The position numbers and the translations under genes are program-made. A stretch of 64,000 nucleotides of DNA from Agromyces albus. GTDB lineage: Bacteria; Actinomycetota; Actinomycetes; Actinomycetales; Microbacteriaceae. Every line of letters begins with the position of its first letter. The stretch's first letter is position 1. The DNA is taken from contig NZ_SDPN01000001.1 in the NCBI RefSeq assembly GCF_004134825.1, forward strand, positions 1 through 64,000, in the 5' to 3' direction. The notes below the pieces were generated by a model. That model ran no database searches, was not told the origin of the DNA, and saw only the letters and a program-made list of their open reading frames with translations. Shown piece by piece: positions 24,212 to 32,927 of this stretch.

Positions 24212-25462
24212 ATGCCAAATACCTCCGCGCCCCGGCGGGCCATTGTGCAGCGATCGCTGCCGACCCTGTTGCTGTTGCTCACGGTGTTCGGCCCGATCTC
24301 GATGGACCTGTACCTGCCGGCGTTGCCCGCGCTGACCATCGAGCTCGGTGCGGCTGCATCCGTCGCGCAGCTCACGGTCACGGCGTGCCTGATCGGCCTC
24401 GCCGCTGGACAGCTGATCGCAGGGCCGCTCTCTGACCGGTTCGGTCGACGCGGGATCCTCCTGGTCGGCATCATCGCCTACATCGTGATCTCCGCGCTGT
24501 GCGCCCTCAGCCCCACCGTCGAGGTCCTGATCTTCGCCCGGCTGGTGCAGGGCCTGGCCGGCGGGGTCGGGATCGTGATCGCGCAGGCCGCGGGCCGCGA
24601 CATCTATTCCGGCGGCGCACTGATCCGGTTCTACGGCCGGCTCACCGTGGTCGGCGGGTTCGCCGCGATCGTCGGACCGCTTCTCGGCGGACTGCTGAAC
24701 ACCTTCACCGACTGGCGTGGCCTGTTCGTGTTCCTCGCCGTCATCGGCGCCGCCATCCTCCTGACCGCCCTGCTGATCTTCCCGGAGACTCTCCCGGTCG
24801 AACACCGCAGCCGCGGCGGGTTTGCACAGACGCTGAGCGACTTCCGTACCCTGCTCGCCGACCGCGTACTCCTGGGGGCGGTGCTCAACCAGGGCTTCCT
24901 CTACGCCGCACTGTTCGCCTACCTCGCCGGCGCCACCTACGTGCTGCAGGACATCTACGGTCTGACGCCGCTCGCGTACGCGGCGGCGTTCGGGCTCAAC
25001 TCCGCCGGATTCATGGTCTTCGGATACCTCGCCGGGCGCAGCTCCGAACGGTGGAGCATCTCCGGCACCCTCACCGTCGGTGTCCTCGTCACCGGGCTGG
25101 GCGCGGCCGGCCTGCTGCTCGCGGGGATCGCACCGATGCCGCTGCCGGTCGTCATCGTGTCCCTGTTCACCCTCGCCAGCGGCGTCGCCATCTCGTCCCC
25201 ACCGGCCACCACCCTCGCCCTTGCGGAGTACCCGCAGATGGCCGGCACCGCATCCTCCTTGCTCGGCATGGTGCGGTTCGGGTTCGGCGGATTCGCGGCC
25301 CCGCTCGTCGGCGTCGCCGGCACCACCAGCATCCTGCCGCTGGGCCTGGTCACCGTGACCTCGGTCACCCTGGCCGGTGCCGCGTTCCTCGTCCTGGGCA
25401 GGCGGAGGGCGACCACCATCGAGCCCGTCGGCGAACCCGCGACCGAGCCGGCGCTCCGATAG
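24212..25462 (+). CDS. Bcr/CflA-type multidrug efflux MFS transporter
   Basis: 416 residues and about 12 membrane helices. The family N-terminus is clear: FGPISMDLYLPALPALTIELG, then motif A GPLSDRFGRRGILL and motif C-like GFAAIVGPLLGGLL. It is a proton-driven exporter of small drugs or metabolites. It is followed 34 bp later by an alcohol dehydrogenase, and its promoter region carries the MmyB-type motif. The ribosome-binding site is weak. Confidence 0.9.
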   Translation: MPNTSAPRRAIVQRSLPTLLLLLTVFGPISMDLYLPALPALTIELGAAASVAQLTVTACLIGLAAGQLIAGPLSDRFGRRGILLVGIIAYIVISALCALSPTVEVLIFARLVQGLAGGVGIVIAQAAGRDIYSGGALIRFYGRLTVVGGFAAIVGPLLGGLLNTFTDWRGLFVFLAVIGAAILLTALLIFPETLPVEHRSRGGFAQTLSDFRTLLADRVLLGAVLNQGFLYAALFAYLAGATYVLQDIYGLTPLAYAAAFGLNSAGFMVFGYLAGRSSERWSISGTLTVGVLVTGLGAAGLLLAGIAPMPLPVVIVSLFTLASGVAISSPPATTLALAEYPQMAGTASSLLGMVRFGFGGFAAPLVGVAGTTSILPLGLVTVTSVTLAGAAFLVLGRRRATTIEPVGEPATEPALR

Positions 25463-25496
25463 ACCTCCGAGAGACCTCGACAGAAAGAGAGCAACC

Positions 25497-26519
25497 ATGC
25501 GCGGAGTCATCATGCACGCACCCGGCGATGTCCGGGTCGAGGAGCGTGAGAACCCGACCATCGTCGAACCCACCGATGCGATCGTCCGTCTCGCCGCTTC
25601 GTCCATCTGCGGATCGGACCTGTGGCCCTACCGCGGCGCCGAGCCCGTCGACCACACGCCCATGGGACACGAGTACGCCGGCGTGGTCACCGAGATCGGA
25701 GCCGAGGTGAAGAAGATCAAGGTCGGCGACTTCATCGTCGGATCGTTCTTCGCCTCCGACAACACGTGCGAGATCTGCCACGCCGGGTACCAGACCTTCT
25801 GCATCCACCGGCAGCCCGGTGCCGCCACCGGCGCCCAGTCGGAGTTCCTCCGGGTTCCGCTCGCGGACGGCACCCTGGTCGCCACCCCCGGCCAGCCCGA
25901 CCCCGAGCTCATCCCGTCGTTGCTGGCCGCATCCGACGTGCTCGGCACCGGATGGTTCGGCGCCGTCGCGGCCGAGGTCGGGCCGGGCAAGACGGTCGCG
26001 GTCGTGGGTGACGGCGCGGTGGGCCTGCTCGGCATCCTCGCCGCCAGGCAGCTCGGCGCTGAGCGGATCATCGCGATGAGCCGCCACACCGACCGGCAGG
26101 CACTCGCCCGCGAGTACGGCGCGACCGACATCGTCGAGGAACGCGGCGACGAGGGCGTCGCGAAGATCAAGGAACTCACCGACGGGCTCGGTGCACACAG
26201 CGTCATCGAGGCGGTCGGTACCCAGGAGTCGATGATGCAGGCGATCCGCGCCACCCGGGCCGGCGGGCACGTCGGGTACGTCGGCGTCTCCCACGACGTC
26301 TCCCTCGACGGGCTCGGGCTGTTCTTCTCCGGCGTCCACCTGCACGGCGGCCCCGCCCCGGTGCGCCGGTTCCTGCCCGACCTGATCCAGCTGATCTGGG
26401 ACCGCAAGATCGACCCCGGCAAGGTCTTCGACCTCACCCTCCCGCTGGTGCAGGCAGCCGAGGGGTACCAGGCCATGGACGAGCGACGCGCCATCAAGGT
26501 GCTCCTCACCATCGACTGA
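25497..26519 (+). CDS. Zinc-dependent alcohol dehydrogenase-like (MDR) oxidoreductase
   Basis: 340 residues from the ATG at 25497 (AAGAGAG upstream). The MDR fold is complete: catalytic zinc Cys38 in SSICGSDLW, His and Glu in GHEYAG, a structural-zinc loop with CEIC and a further Cys (three cysteines only, not the usual four), and a Rossmann motif VVGDGAVGLLGILAARQLGAERII. It probably oxidises an alcohol or reduces an aldehyde or quinone with NAD(P)H. Co-transcription with the exporter suggests a detoxification pair. Confidence 0.88.
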   Translation: MRGVIMHAPGDVRVEERENPTIVEPTDAIVRLAASSICGSDLWPYRGAEPVDHTPMGHEYAGVVTEIGAEVKKIKVGDFIVGSFFASDNTCEICHAGYQTFCIHRQPGAATGAQSEFLRVPLADGTLVATPGQPDPELIPSLLAASDVLGTGWFGAVAAEVGPGKTVAVVGDGAVGLLGILAARQLGAERIIAMSRHTDRQALAREYGATDIVEERGDEGVAKIKELTDGLGAHSVIEAVGTQESMMQAIRATRAGGHVGYVGVSHDVSLDGLGLFFSGVHLHGGPAPVRRFLPDLIQLIWDRKIDPGKVFDLTLPLVQAAEGYQAMDERRAIKVLLTID

Positions 26520-26798
26520 CCGGACGCGGCAAGGAACGACTCCGATGAACTTCGCCCAAAGCCGCCCACTGCTCCGCGTCATGCCACGTGGAGCCCGCCG
26601 CCCCGCGCTCTCGACACTCATCCGGCGGCCGAGGTTCCTCCGCGGCCCCTCCATGGAGAAGCCATTCGACGCCCCCGTACTGCGAACTCGGCACCACGTC
26701 GTTCATGACCCTGACGAAGAGCCGTTTCCTCGAGGCTCTCGCGCACGACGACAGACTTCGCGAAGCCACCGAGCATCCGACGTGAGTCCCGTGCTGCC
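26520..26798. other. 279-bp interval without a convincing gene
   Basis: Located between two converging genes. Several open frames cross it on both strands, but none has a ribosome-binding site, recognisable domain or sensible composition. I see no hairpin strong enough to call a terminator. It may hold degraded sequence. Confidence 0.5.
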
Positions 26799-28547
26799 CT
26801 ACTCCACGCGCCGCGCCCGCACCGCCATGAACTGCCGCGCCGGCAACGCGACACGTACGGTGCCGCGGTGCACTCCCGGCATCCGCTCGACCGTCATGTT
26901 CCAGGTGTCGATCACGTCGAGCTCGAAGTCGCCCTCGGGCAGCACGACGTTGCGGAAGCTGGGCCGGTTGAAGCCGAAGTACGCGATGAGGTAGTCGCCC
27001 GCGACGCCGCCCCACGGCACATCCCAATCGGAGGGCAGCGGATCGAGCGCACCCCCGGGCGCCTCGCCGACGATGCCGTCGAGGAATCCCAGCCGCGCCG
27101 GGCTCGCCCCTACGAGCTCGCCGCCCTTCGACCACCACAGCTCCTCACGCTCGTTGAGGTAGGTCTCGCCGTGGCCGACGTAGCCGCCGCGCACCGCGCC
27201 CTCCCACGCGCGCCGCACGAGCTCCTCGCCGGTGAGGTTGCCCCAGCCCTGGTCGATGTCGCCCTCGTAGCCGATCTCGTCGATGACAACGGGCTTGCCC
27301 CACGTGTCGCGCCACTCGTTCGTGTTCTCGGCCGTGCGATAGACGTCTACGCGCTGGGCGCTCACGTGCGTGATCCACGGCCGCGATTGGTCGTAGAACG
27401 CGTGGCAGTTGTGGATCGAGCGGAGGTGGTCGTGCGGGTCCTCGGCCTCGATGGTCGCGGCGATCCGCTCCCAGTCGTCGGTGCTCTTCGCCCAGAGGAG
27501 GTCGTACTCGTTGGCGAGGGCCCACCATACGTTCGCGGATGCCGCGAGCCGGCGCACGACGTACCGCATGAGCCGCTCGTCGACGGCGGGCCCGAGGTCG
27601 GCGAATCCCCACCGGTCGTACGCGTGGAAGAGGATGAGGTCGGCCTCGATGCCGAGCGCCGCGAGGTCGGCGATGCGCCGTTCGAGCGCCCGGAAGTACT
27701 CGACGTCGAACCGCTCGAGGTCGAATCCGTCGGCGAGCGATCCGGGGAACGGGAACCGCTCGGGCTCGTTCGCGTTGTAGAGATACGACTTCGGGAAGAG
27801 GCACATGCGCATCTTGTTGAACGGGGCGTCCGCGAGCGCCGAGAGGGTGCGCTCCTGCAGCTCGTCGGACTGGTGCGTCCACGCATACGCCGTCGTGCCG
27901 ACAGGCCGGTGCCGCGTGCCGTCGGCGTAGACGAAGTGCAGGCCGTCGACCCGCACCGGGCCGTGGGTTCCGGATGCCGCGGGCCCCACCTGCACGGCGC
28001 CCGAGATGCCGTCGAGCGATCTTGCCGTCGAGGCGGTCTCGAACCGCCACTCCCCCTCAGCCTCGGCGAGGAACCGGATCAGGTACACGCCGTCGCCGTC
28101 GTAGAACCCGCCGATCTCGAACGAGCGCTCGCCGTTCGTCACGATCGCGCCGAGCTCGACGTCGACGAACGGGTTGCCGTGCGACGGCCCGTCGAAGCGC
28201 AGCTCGACGACACCCCAGCGCGGCACCGCGTCGGCCGGCACCGTGACGGCCGCGGAGGCGCGCGGAACCTCATCGCCCTCGTAGGCCGGGTCGGGCTCGA
28301 TCGCGGGAGCGTACTCCCGCTGCGCGGTGTCGCCCCCGGCGACGTCGGCGAGCGACGCCCAGAACCGCTCCTGCTCCGCGGCATCCTCGCGAAGCGCGGG
28401 CGAGATCGCGACGAGCTGGCCGAGGCGGGCGTCGCGGAACTGGCTCGCCATGGGCGAGGCGGCCACGCCGGGCAGGAACGTCTCGAGCACGGCGCGGGCG
28501 CCCGCGTCGTCGATTGCGTCGCCGAAGGTGGAGGAACGGTCGAACAT
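26799..28547 (-). CDS. DUF5060/DUF5605-type glycoside hydrolase
   Basis: 582 residues from the ATG at 28547 (GAGAGG 6 nt upstream). A DUF5060-like beta domain (WGVVELRFDGPSHGNPFVDVELGAIV, RFETASTARSLDG) precedes a TIM barrel (TTAYAWTHQSDELQERTLSALADAPFNKMRMCLFPKSY) and a DUF5605 C-terminal domain (YFGFNRPSFRNVVLPEGDFELDVIDTWN). The clan-A catalytic pair is visible as WALANEYD (acid/base) and VVIDEIGYEGD (nucleophile). No signal peptide, so it acts inside the cell on imported oligosaccharides. It is the last gene of the glycan operon. Confidence 0.85.
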   Translation of the reverse strand: MFDRSSTFGDAIDDAGARAVLETFLPGVAASPMASQFRDARLGQLVAISPALREDAAEQERFWASLADVAGGDTAQREYAPAIEPDPAYEGDEVPRASAAVTVPADAVPRWGVVELRFDGPSHGNPFVDVELGAIVTNGERSFEIGGFYDGDGVYLIRFLAEAEGEWRFETASTARSLDGISGAVQVGPAASGTHGPVRVDGLHFVYADGTRHRPVGTTAYAWTHQSDELQERTLSALADAPFNKMRMCLFPKSYLYNANEPERFPFPGSLADGFDLERFDVEYFRALERRIADLAALGIEADLILFHAYDRWGFADLGPAVDERLMRYVVRRLAASANVWWALANEYDLLWAKSTDDWERIAATIEAEDPHDHLRSIHNCHAFYDQSRPWITHVSAQRVDVYRTAENTNEWRDTWGKPVVIDEIGYEGDIDQGWGNLTGEELVRRAWEGAVRGGYVGHGETYLNEREELWWSKGGELVGASPARLGFLDGIVGEAPGGALDPLPSDWDVPWGGVAGDYLIAYFGFNRPSFRNVVLPEGDFELDVIDTWNMTVERMPGVHRGTVRVALPARQFMAVRARRVE

Positions 28548-28557
28548 CGGATGCCTC

Positions 28558-28581
28558 TCAGTCGAGTTCTCAGTCGAGTTC
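28558..28581. repeat. 12-bp tandem duplication over the rhamnosidase stop codon
   Basis: TCAGTCGAGTTC occurs twice head to tail (28558-28569, 28570-28581). On the minus strand each copy carries an in-frame TGA, so the rhamnosidase gene has a second stop 12 nt after the first. This looks like a small slippage duplication. Confidence 0.85.
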
Positions 28582-31419
28582 CGCGAGGGCGCGCTCGATG
28601 TCATCGAGCACGACGGGCGGGGTGAACATGAGCGCTTGCCGCAGCGTGCGCCCCTCGGACCACACGGTATCGATGCGAACCGCGTCGGCGCGGGCCTCGT
28701 CGTGCGTGGCGAGGGTGTCGAGCAGGGTGCGGTAAGCCTCGTGGTCGTCGATGATCGCCGCGGTCGGCGAGTCGAGCGAGAGCGGGCGGCTGCTCGCGGC
28801 ATCCGGGGCCTCGGTGAACCGCCACTCGTGGCGACCCGAGCCGACGACGACCGGCTCGAGCCCGGGCAGGTCGACGACCGCGTCGGAGTTCGGCGGCACC
28901 TCAGCGACGACCACGACGGCGTCGCCTTCGCGGCGCCAGGCCACCGATGCGGCGCCATAGGGCGTGCGATGCGAGGCCCGGGCGTGCTCGAGCGCGGCGA
29001 GCGGCCGCGGCGCGATGCGGAGGCGGCGGTAACCGGGCGCTTCGGGAGCGAGGCCCGCGACCGTGCGGTGCAGCCAGTCGGCGACGGCGCCGAGCGCGTA
29101 GTGGTTGAACGAGGTCATCTCGCCCGGGTTCACCGAACCGTCGGGCAGGAGGCTGTCCCAGCGCTCCCACACCGTCGTGGCCCCCATCGTCACGGAGTAG
29201 AGCCACGAGGGGCACTCGGTCTGCAGCAGCAGGCGCTCGGCCGTCGCGCGGTGGCCGGCGTCGACGAGGGCGTCGGCGACGAGCGGCGTGCCCACGAAGC
29301 CGGTGGCGATGCGGTAGCCGCGTTCGCGCACGAGATCGGCGAGGCGCGCTGCGAGCGCGGTGCGCTGTGCGGCATCCGTCACGAGGTCGAAGCCGAGGGC
29401 GAGTGCGTAGGCCGTCGGGGCGTCGTTCATCATGCGGCCGGCCGGCGTGACGTACTCGTCGACGAACGCGGCGCGGGTGTGTTCGGCGAGCGCCGCGTAC
29501 CGCGACTGATCGCCGGGCTCGCCGAGCAGCTGGGCGGCGTCGGCCACGATGCGCAGCGATCGCGCGAGGTACGCGGAGGCGACAAGGTCTCCGTCGACCT
29601 TCGCCTTGCCGGGCTTGTCGGGCGGGGCGTCGGGATCGAGCCAATCGCCGAGCTGCATCGCGCCGGTCCAGAGCCCCTTGGCATCGGTCACAGCGAGCAC
29701 CGTGTCGACCCAGTCGCGCATGCTCGGGTAGGCGTCGCGCAGCACGCCGAGATCGCCGAACCGCTCGTAGAGCACCCACGGCACGATCGTCGCGGCGTCG
29801 CCCCACGCGGCCACGCCATCCCCGATGCCGAGCGACGGCAGCGCGGCGGGAACGACGAGCGGGACGACGCCGCCGGCGCGGCGCTGCTCGAGCGCGAGGT
29901 CGCGAAGCCACGACGTGAGGAACGCGTCGCAATCGGCGAGGAACGACGCGGTCGGCGCGAAGACCTGGATGTCGCCGGTCCACCCGAATCGCTCGTCGCG
30001 TTGCGGGCAATCGGTCGGGATCGCGAGGAAGTTGCCACGCATGCCCCAGACGACGTTCTCGTGCAACCGGTCGAGCAGCTCGTGCGACGAGTCGAACCAG
30101 CCCGTGCGCGGCAGGTCGCTCGCGATCACGACTGCGGTCACGTCGGCGGGGTCGAATGCGCCCGGCCAGCCCTCGATCGAGGCGTATCGGAAGCCGTGGA
30201 AGGTGAACCGCGGCTCCCACACCTCGACGCCGTCGCCGGCGAGCTCGAGCTCGTCGGTCGCCGCGGCGTTGCGCAACGGTCGGAGCGAGAGCTCGCCGTG
30301 CTCGAGCACCTCGGCGTGCCGCAGGGTGAGGCGGGTGCCCGCCGGCCCGCTCACGCGGAGGCGCAGCCGGCCGACGAGATTCTGGCCGAAGTCGAGGATG
30401 GTCGCGCCCGAGGGCGACTCGAGCACCTCGGCGACCGGAAGCTCGGCGATGCGGCGCACCGGCGGCGCGATCCTCGCCTCGGGCACCGGCACGTGCTCAT
30501 ACCCCGCGCGAGCGGATGCCCCGCGGCGGGCCTCAGGCCACGCGGAGGCGTCGAAGCCCGGGGCCGACCAGCCCTCGACGGCGACCGCCCGGCGGAGCTC
30601 GGCGTGCTCGCCCGCGTAGATGCCGCTGTCGACGACCGTGCCGTCGCCCAAGGCGCGCCAGCCTTCGCCGTCGCCGTCGCCCGTCGCCACGACCTGCGAT
30701 CGACCGTCGGCGTACTCGACCTGCAGCTGCGCGAGCAGGCTCGGCTGGTCGCCGTAGACGCGATCGGCGAACTGGAAGAAGCCGTACTGCTCGGTATACC
30801 AGCCGCCCGCGAGGGTCGCGCCGAGCACGTTCTCGCCGTCGCGCACGAGCGCGGTGACGTCGACGGTCTCGTGCACGAGGCGGTCGCGATAGCTCGTCCA
30901 GCCGGGAGCGAGCACGTCGTCGTCGACCCGGATGCCGTTGAGCTCGGGCTCGGCCACGCCGAGCACCGTGTAGTACAGGGTGGCGCGCCGCACGGCGCCG
31001 TCGACGGTGAACGACGTGCGCACGAGCGCCGGCTGCGCGGGTCGCGACGGGTCGGCGAGGCCGATGGGCTCGGCCACCCAGGCGCCGTCGTCGAGGAAGC
31101 CCGCGACGATCGTGATCGGTGCGCTCCAGTCGGTCTCGGTTCCGGATGCCGCGGCCACCCGCACTCGAACCTCGCGGGTCTCCCCGGCGGTGAGCGGTGC
31201 GAACGGCCAGTCGACGAGCACCGACTCGTCGGCCTCGAGGTGCACGGACTCGTCGCCGCTGCGGAGCTCGGCCGAGGCCTGCCGCCAGCCGGGCTCGTCG
31301 GTCTCGACGGTCCAGCTCAGGCGCGGGGTGGGCGTCGCGACGAACGTGCTGTCGTCGCGCAATTCGGCGCGGAGGGTCGCGATGCGCGCGATCACACCCT
31401 CAGCTGCGGCATCCGTCAT
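28570..31419 (-). CDS. Alpha-L-rhamnosidase, GH78
   Basis: 949 residues. The ATG overlaps the upstream stop as ATGA. The full GH78 layout is seen: N-terminal Bac_rhamnosid_N beta domains (RLSWTVETDEPGWRQ, YYTVLGVAEPELNG), a concanavalin-like region (ILDFGQNLVGRLRLRVSG), the (alpha/alpha)6 barrel with the signature IPTDCPQRDERFGWTGD, VWERWDSLLPDGSVNPG and FNHYALGAVADWLHRTVAG, and a C-terminal beta domain. It removes terminal alpha-L-rhamnose from oligosaccharides or glycosides. It lacks a signal peptide. Confidence 0.95.
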   Translation of the reverse strand: MTDAAAEGVIARIATLRAELRDDSTFVATPTPRLSWTVETDEPGWRQASAELRSGDESVHLEADESVLVDWPFAPLTAGETREVRVRVAAASGTETDWSAPITIVAGFLDDGAWVAEPIGLADPSRPAQPALVRTSFTVDGAVRRATLYYTVLGVAEPELNGIRVDDDVLAPGWTSYRDRLVHETVDVTALVRDGENVLGATLAGGWYTEQYGFFQFADRVYGDQPSLLAQLQVEYADGRSQVVATGDGDGEGWRALGDGTVVDSGIYAGEHAELRRAVAVEGWSAPGFDASAWPEARRGASARAGYEHVPVPEARIAPPVRRIAELPVAEVLESPSGATILDFGQNLVGRLRLRVSGPAGTRLTLRHAEVLEHGELSLRPLRNAAATDELELAGDGVEVWEPRFTFHGFRYASIEGWPGAFDPADVTAVVIASDLPRTGWFDSSHELLDRLHENVVWGMRGNFLAIPTDCPQRDERFGWTGDIQVFAPTASFLADCDAFLTSWLRDLALEQRRAGGVVPLVVPAALPSLGIGDGVAAWGDAATIVPWVLYERFGDLGVLRDAYPSMRDWVDTVLAVTDAKGLWTGAMQLGDWLDPDAPPDKPGKAKVDGDLVASAYLARSLRIVADAAQLLGEPGDQSRYAALAEHTRAAFVDEYVTPAGRMMNDAPTAYALALGFDLVTDAAQRTALAARLADLVRERGYRIATGFVGTPLVADALVDAGHRATAERLLLQTECPSWLYSVTMGATTVWERWDSLLPDGSVNPGEMTSFNHYALGAVADWLHRTVAGLAPEAPGYRRLRIAPRPLAALEHARASHRTPYGAASVAWRREGDAVVVVAEVPPNSDAVVDLPGLEPVVVGSGRHEWRFTEAPDAASSRPLSLDSPTAAIIDDHEAYRTLLDTLATHDEARADAVRIDTVWSEGRTLRQALMFTPPVVLDDIERALAELD

Positions 31420-32927
31420 TCGTCATCGCCCTCGTATGCGAACCAGTCGACGGCCACGGTACCCCGCCGTGCCGAGAGGCCGGTAACGCGACCGGTGAAT
31501 GACTCGGTGACCTCGGAGGAGAGGAAGCGGCCGTCGATCTCGGCGAGCACGCGCTCCTCGCCGCCGACCACGGCGCCGAGCTCGATCACGTCGGACGTGC
31601 GCGGGAGCCCTCCGTTGCCGTTCGGCCGCCGGGTGCGGAGCACGAGCTCCACCTCGGTGCCGTCGAAGGGCTCCGACCACTCCTGCCAGAGCCCGCCGAG
31701 CTGCGCGTGGGCGCGAAGCCGACCGTCGCCGGCCTCGATGCCGACATGGAACCGCTCGTCGTAGCGCACGGCGAGGCCGCCGACCCCGGCGGAGACATCG
31801 ACGAGTGCTCGCGAGGTGGAGCGAAGATGCTCCTGCCTGCGCCCGACGAACACGGGTCGTGCGTCGTCGAGCGTCGAGCCGTCGGCGTGCAGCACGAGCG
31901 AGCCCGGGCGCTCCGTCAGCGAGCCGGCCTCGTGCGGCAGGCGGCGCACGGCGACCCAGTCCGACGCGAACTCGGCGTCGTCGAAGTCATCGTGTGCGGC
32001 GCTGCCGGGCCGCGGCGCGAGCTCGACGGGGTCGATCTCGGGCCAGCCGTCGTCGCGCCACCGCACGCGGGTGACGAAGGTCTCGCGGCCGAGCGCCGAG
32101 AACGCCCGCGTCATGCTGCGCGGCCGCACGCCGAGGAGCACGACGAGCCACTCGCCGTCGGGACCCACGACGAGGTCACCGTGGCCGGTGTTCTGGATCG
32201 GCCGGTCGGTCGAGCGGGCCGACACGAGCGGGTTCGACGGTGCGCCCTCGAAGGGGCCCTCGGGCGAGTCGCCGCGCGCGATGCTGATGCCGTGGCCGCG
32301 CTCGGTGCCGCCCTCGGCGATCAGGAGGTACCAGCGTCCGTCGTGCCGGTAGAGGTGCGGGGCCTCGGGGAACATGAGGCCCGAGCCCGACCACAGCGAT
32401 CGCGGCTCCTCGAGCGCACGGTGGCCTTTGAGGTCGACGCGAACCTGCTGGATGCCATGATGCGAGCCGATGTCGTCGCCGCCGAGGATGAGGGCCGAGT
32501 ACGTGATGTAGGCCGTGCCGTCGTCGTCCCACGCGAGGTCGGGGTCGATGCCGTCGACGCTCGCGGAGCCGTCGGCCTTGAGGATGAGGTCGCCGTCGCT
32601 CCACGGGCCTGCGGCATCCGTCGCCGTGAAATGCAGCATGCCGCGGCCCATCGCGTCGGTGATGACGAGGTGGAAGACGCCGTCGCGGTGCCGGATCGTG
32701 GGCGCCCACGCGCCGCCCGCCGTGGGCACGTCGTCGACGCCGAGCTGGCCAGGGCGCGTGGCGACGTGGCCGATGCGCTCCCAGTTCACGAAGTCGCGCG
32801 AGCGGTAGATCGGGATGCCCGGCAGGTACTCGAACGTCGACGTCGCGATGTAGTAGTCGTCGCCGACGCGCACGACGCTCGGATCGGGGTTGAACCCCGA
32901 GATGAGCGGGTTCGGGTAGGTGGTCAT
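31416..32927 (-). CDS. GH43-family beta-xylosidase/alpha-L-arabinofuranosidase
   Basis: 503 residues with ATGA overlaps at both ends. The five-bladed propeller begins NPLISGFNPDPSVVRVGDDYYIATSTFEYLPGIPIYRSRDFVNW, with the catalytic base Asp in FNPDPS. DPDLAWDDDGTAYI and MFPEAPHLYRHDGRWYLLIAEGGTERGH hold the further Asp and the acid Glu. A C-terminal concanavalin-like domain (about 320-500) is typical of the XynB/GH43_11 group. It likely removes xylose or arabinose from imported oligosaccharides. Confidence 0.93.
   Translation of the reverse strand: MTTYPNPLISGFNPDPSVVRVGDDYYIATSTFEYLPGIPIYRSRDFVNWERIGHVATRPGQLGVDDVPTAGGAWAPTIRHRDGVFHLVITDAMGRGMLHFTATDAAGPWSDGDLILKADGSASVDGIDPDLAWDDDGTAYITYSALILGGDDIGSHHGIQQVRVDLKGHRALEEPRSLWSGSGLMFPEAPHLYRHDGRWYLLIAEGGTERGHGISIARGDSPEGPFEGAPSNPLVSARSTDRPIQNTGHGDLVVGPDGEWLVVLLGVRPRSMTRAFSALGRETFVTRVRWRDDGWPEIDPVELAPRPGSAAHDDFDDAEFASDWVAVRRLPHEAGSLTERPGSLVLHADGSTLDDARPVFVGRRQEHLRSTSRALVDVSAGVGGLAVRYDERFHVGIEAGDGRLRAHAQLGGLWQEWSEPFDGTEVELVLRTRRPNGNGGLPRTSDVIELGAVVGGEERVLAEIDGRFLSSEVTESFTGRVTGLSARRGTVAVDWFAYEGDDE

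Noticed and set aside
26545-26994. Possible small gene in the 26520-26798 interval
   Set aside because: No ribosome site, no recognisable domain, and it runs into the 3' end of the DUF5605 gene on the other strand.
28327-31764. 1,145-residue open frame on the plus strand
   Set aside because: Antisense to the rhamnosidase and GH43 genes; no domain, and composition typical of high-GC shadow frames.
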